From the NCBI GenBank assembly GCA_003542415.1, contig DPKR01000111.1, positions 13,661 to 19,542 on the forward strand: a stretch of DNA of 5,882 nt. Reading direction: 5' to 3'. Shown here piece by piece: positions 3,469-5,882 of this stretch. The notes beneath the pieces are model-generated. The model did not search any database. It saw only the letters and a program-made list of their open reading frames with translations, and was not told the DNA's origin. Every line of letters begins with the position of its first letter. Position 1 is the first letter of the stretch. The translations under genes and the position numbers were made by a program. This stretch comes from Alphaproteobacteria bacterium. GTDB taxonomy: Bacteria; Pseudomonadota; Alphaproteobacteria; RF32; CAG-239.

Positions 3469-4542
3469 ATGAGATGCAATCAAAGACCATTCAAAAAGAA
3501 TAAAACGGCAAAAAAAACGCCGAAAACTTTTTTATCTGAAGAGCTTAAATCATTTACTTACAACGTTTCTCAAGTAAAAACGTTTTTGGATACTGTAGCC
3601 TTAAGTAGTATTAATTATAATATTAATATAAATTCCAGTGCAAGTATTCATAACAATACAGAAGATTTTATAAATATTGATAAAATTGAACTTTTAGCTT
3701 GGAAAAGAGTTACTCCAACACAACGAATAGCATTTTACTTTTACTGCTTAACAACAAATCCAACTTATTCAAATATATTTCCATTTACCCTGAATTTATC
3801 AAAGGAAATGGAAGAATCTTACGGAAATGGTGGACTTAACAATGAACAGATGGCTATATGTATCAGGAAACGACTGGATGATGAGTTTCTAAAGTATTTA
3901 CACTATATTCCAAAGTTTAGTTTTATCATTGAAACAATACCTTACTTGCATATCCACGGTGTAATAGAAGTCCTACCAGAAACAAGAGAAAAGCTGCGTA
4001 AAGCTATAAAAATTGCAGCATTTGGAAAAGATTATGCCAAGAGTAAAATGCACAGATATATACTCAGAATTGAAAAGGGATATAGAGAATCTCCAGATCA
4101 TTGGTTTAATTATATCACAAAATACGAATCAGCAGCCGAATCAGTGTTTATTACAAGTTCGTTTAAGCGTGAAATAAAAGCTGAATATGAAACATTACGT
4201 AACAAACTCAATGCTTACAAAAAATCACAAAAGACAATCCAAAAAGCAATCAAAGCAGTCCAACAGGAACAAAAGTCAATCCAAAAAACATATAAGTTGA
4301 TCCAGAAGACACAAAAGATAATCCAAACGACACAAGTGTTAATTCAAAAGCTGCAAAAGGTAATTCAACCAGATACAACTGAAGAAATAGTTCAGACTGT
4401 AGAAACACTTGAAACAACAGCAGAAGATAAAGCTCAAGCACCTAACATTTTTACTGATACACTTGTTTTTTTCAACACATATCCACCCCTTTTGAATATT
4501 CAGAGTTTGTATTATCTTATTAGACCACCACCGCTTGTTTGA
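3469..4542 (+). CDS. HUH endonuclease (Rep/relaxase-like replication initiator), 357 aa
   Basis: Three HUH-superfamily motifs appear in order. Motif I is FPFTLNLS (residues 104-111). Motif II is FSFIIETIPYLHIHGVIEV with H161-I-H163 as the metal-binding pair. Motif III is WFNYITK with Y215 as the likely nicking tyrosine and K218 as its partner. Such enzymes nick one DNA strand and stay joined to the 5' phosphate, starting rolling-circle replication or transfer. A single catalytic Tyr suits small plasmid or phage Reps; similar stand-alone proteins are known in Alphaproteobacteria, from memory. Residues 1-75 are a poorly conserved Lys- and Asn/Ser-rich head. Residues 255-303 form seven 7-residue repeats (pattern K..IQK.), a probable coiled coil, then an acidic linker and a hydrophobic, Pro-rich end. 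Start: AGGAG 8 nt upstream. Convergent with the polymerase gene, 45 bp between stops. Confidence 0.75.
   Translation: MRCNQRPFKKNKTAKKTPKTFLSEELKSFTYNVSQVKTFLDTVALSSINYNININSSASIHNNTEDFINIDKIELLAWKRVTPTQRIAFYFYCLTTNPTYSNIFPFTLNLSKEMEESYGNGGLNNEQMAICIRKRLDDEFLKYLHYIPKFSFIIETIPYLHIHGVIEVLPETREKLRKAIKIAAFGKDYAKSKMHRYILRIEKGYRESPDHWFNYITKYESAAESVFITSSFKREIKAEYETLRNKLNAYKKSQKTIQKAIKAVQQEQKSIQKTYKLIQKTQKIIQTTQVLIQKLQKVIQPDTTEEIVQTVETLETTAEDKAQAPNIFTDTLVFFNTYPPLLNIQSLYYLIRPPPLV
4231..4377 (+). repeat. Seven tandem 21-bp units inside the HUH gene
   Basis: Units begin at 4231, 4252, 4273, 4294, 4315, 4336 and 4357. Each encodes seven residues with a hydrophobic third residue (Ile or Val) and Gln at position four (IQ or VQ), flanked by Lys/Gln/Thr. 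The DNA is degenerate around the core AATCCAAAA, while the protein pattern is steadier. A preceding partial unit (NAYKKSQ) may be an eighth. The tract is Gln/Lys-rich, unlike the rest of the protein, and fits a heptad coiled coil for oligomerisation. The 21-bp period also resembles iteron spacing. Confidence 0.8.
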
Positions 4543-4587
4543 TGTATTATTATGTTTTACTTGATTGTGTTTATATTATTCGTAACG

Positions 4588-5745
4588 TTACATACCAGCT
4601 TTGACAATTCCACGACCAAACTTAGTTTCCAATTCATCAACAATACGTGAAAGTTTATCATCGTGTGGCTTAACCTCTTCAAATAGTGATTGTTGGATTT
4701 GGTTATAAGTTAGGTTCTTTAGTGTTATTCCAGTTGATCTGTATTGTAAATTAGGTCTGTAAAGCTGTTTTAATAGGCATACAGCTACATTTCGAACTTC
4801 TTGGTCACCATTGGTTGGATTCGGTAGTTTCATCTCTGTAGTGTAATATTTGAAATCCTTTGTCCGCAGCATCACCTCGACACAACCACAATAACCATTC
4901 CATTTACGTAATTTTTGACAAGCAATATGTGTATGAGTGTTTAATTCGTGCTCCAAGTAGTCTAAGTTCTGGGTAAAATCTTCAAAACTACTGGTATCTT
5001 GTATGCTTTGAGGTGCTGTTTGTTCACTATTGACTAAAGATGTTGCTATTCCTGTTAATTCACTCTTGAGATTCAGTCCATTGATACCCAGAGCCTTACG
5101 AATCCAAGCGTTATCTCTGGTTACAAAGTCTTTTATGGTAAATATTCCGTTATACTTGAGATGCTCACTGTTCTTATGACCAATTCCACAAACATCATCA
5201 ATGGGCATATCACCAATTAAATCAAGAATCTTATCAGGACGTATCACAAATATTCCGTTATTGCTTTTTGCCTTATCGGATGCCAATTTAGCTAATGTTT
5301 TGGAACAGCTTAAGCCGATTGATACAGGAATTCCAACTTTATCCCATATTGTTTTACGGATGTTCTTGATTATGTCCGTATATGTGCATTGGTAAACCTT
5401 ATTTAGACTGGTCAGATCAATATAAGATTCATCTACTGAGGTTACTTCTACGTCTGGGCTAAAGGTTTTAATTGTATCCATAACTTGTCTTGAAATTTCA
5501 GAATAGCGATGGTGTCTTGCTGGAATACATATAGCATCAGGAAATTGTGGTTTGACTTGAAAATACGGCTGTCCCATCTTGATTCCCAGCGCTTTAGCTT
5601 CTTTGGATCTTGAAACAATAATACCTTTACTTCCACCGCCTGTCATTACACAAACAGGTTTATATTGCAGGTTAGGATCGTCTTTCCTCTCACAAGATAC
5701 AAAAAAACAGTCACAATCTACCAGTGCTATTATGTGTTGACGCAT
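4588..5745 (-). CDS. umuC: UmuC-type Y-family translesion DNA polymerase, 385 aa
   Basis: Error-prone polymerase that copies past damaged bases. Catalytic acids are D10 in LVDCDCFFVSCER (F14/F15 steric-gate region) and D105-E106 in SVDESYIDL. EAKALGIKMGQP (49-60) is typical of UmuC rather than DinB. VSIGLSCSKTLAKLASDKAK (141-160) closes the palm. The helix-hairpin-helix is around 175-208 with VCGIGHK. The little finger spans about 245-345. QQSLF (351-355) fits the beta-clamp-binding consensus, and the end keeps the family's FGRG motif (376-379). At 385 aa it is slightly shorter than E. coli UmuC (422). The start is supported by a GTGAGG site and by the SOS promoter just upstream. No umuD is seen beside it; it may be elsewhere or beyond 5882. 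The opposite-strand frame at 5201-5395 is a shadow. Confidence 0.93.
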   Translation of the reverse strand: MRQHIIALVDCDCFFVSCERKDDPNLQYKPVCVMTGGGSKGIIVSRSKEAKALGIKMGQPYFQVKPQFPDAICIPARHHRYSEISRQVMDTIKTFSPDVEVTSVDESYIDLTSLNKVYQCTYTDIIKNIRKTIWDKVGIPVSIGLSCSKTLAKLASDKAKSNNGIFVIRPDKILDLIGDMPIDDVCGIGHKNSEHLKYNGIFTIKDFVTRDNAWIRKALGINGLNLKSELTGIATSLVNSEQTAPQSIQDTSSFEDFTQNLDYLEHELNTHTHIACQKLRKWNGYCGCVEVMLRTKDFKYYTTEMKLPNPTNGDQEVRNVAVCLLKQLYRPNLQYRSTGITLKNLTYNQIQQSLFEEVKPHDDKLSRIVDELETKFGRGIVKAGM

Positions 5746-5759
5746 TTAAACCTCACCGT

Positions 5760-5803
5760 GTTCTAATTCTGTTCTATTTTATTTTGTATTTCGGTAATGT
5801 CAA
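5760..5803 (-). promoter_or_regulatory. SOS-controlled promoter: LexA box of alphaproteobacterial type plus -10/-35
   Basis: GTTCTAATTCTGTTC (5760-5774) is an exact GTTC-N7-GTTC direct repeat, the LexA operator known from Alphaproteobacteria. On the minus strand it is preceded by TTGACA (5798-5803), a 16-nt spacer and TAAAAT (5776-5781), so the operator covers the expected transcription start, a classic repressor position. The ATG of the polymerase gene is 15 bp downstream of the box. DNA damage would be expected to derepress the gene. Confidence 0.8.
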
Positions 5804-5844
5804 TAAATAAACATAAGTGCTCAACATACAAATTATCATAGTAA

Positions 5845-5874
5845 CAAAAAAAGAGGTATATAAAACACCTCTTT
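5845..5874 (-). terminator. Hairpin terminator of a gene beyond the right edge
   Basis: AAAGAGGT (5850-5857) / ACCTCTTT (5867-5874), 8 bp with a 9-nt loop. On the minus strand a T7 run (5852-5846) follows the GAGGT stem core. It would end a minus-strand transcript arriving from outside the window and so isolate the SOS promoter. A shorter T-run on the plus side allows some bidirectional use. Confidence 0.6.
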
Positions 5875-5882
5875 CAATGCTT

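Noticed and set aside
4250..4441. 63-codon minus-strand frame over the HUH gene tail
   Set aside because: Its Leu/Phe/Val repeats are the antisense image of the Lys/Gln heptad repeats of the real gene.
4582..4591. GTAACGTTAC palindrome between the convergent stops
   Set aside because: Only 10 bp, overlapping the polymerase stop codon, with no T-run; too short to call a terminator or binding site.

Overview
The window is AT-rich and looks bacterial. The best clue to the host is a GTTC-N7-GTTC direct repeat between the promoter and start codon of a UmuC-type polymerase gene. This is the LexA operator form of Alphaproteobacteria, so I infer a low-GC alphaproteobacterium, with moderate confidence. 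No rRNA or tRNA gene and no CRISPR array was seen.

Left half (1-2853): compact minus-strand transcription units alternate with composite, hairpin-rich intergenic repeats. From high to low coordinate these are repeat R2 (2541-2853), a promoter, a NADAR-family gene translationally coupled to a small frame-disrupted gene, repeat R1 (914-1330), a promoter, an unknown 216-aa gene, a terminator, and the cut repeat R0 (1-117). The repeats are built from three module types. Alpha (117 bp, two copies at 115/117 identity) and beta share a frame but have different hairpin stems that still pair. Gamma has three copies that diverge in a clearly protein-coding way on the plus strand. The modules are separated by terminator-like hairpins whose T-tracts face the minus strand. 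Each unit has its own promoter, which gives a cassette-array look.

Middle (2854-3468): a non-coding stretch with two adjacent perfect hairpins and AT-rich direct repeats, then a 70-aa unknown gene with an ideal Shine-Dalgarno and a clear intrinsic terminator, then more AT-rich repeats and a hairpin over the next Shine-Dalgarno.

Right half (3469-5882): a plus-strand HUH endonuclease (Rep or relaxase-like, HIH motif plus Tyr-x-x-Lys) with a seven-fold heptad-repeat tail, convergent with a minus-strand UmuC-like translesion polymerase under an evident SOS promoter. A terminator hairpin for a gene outside the window closes the right edge.

HUH protein, SOS-controlled polymerase, NADAR hydrolase and repeat-bounded accessory genes together suggest a mobile or accessory region (plasmid or integrated element). 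This is inference; no integrase, partition gene or attachment site is visible.
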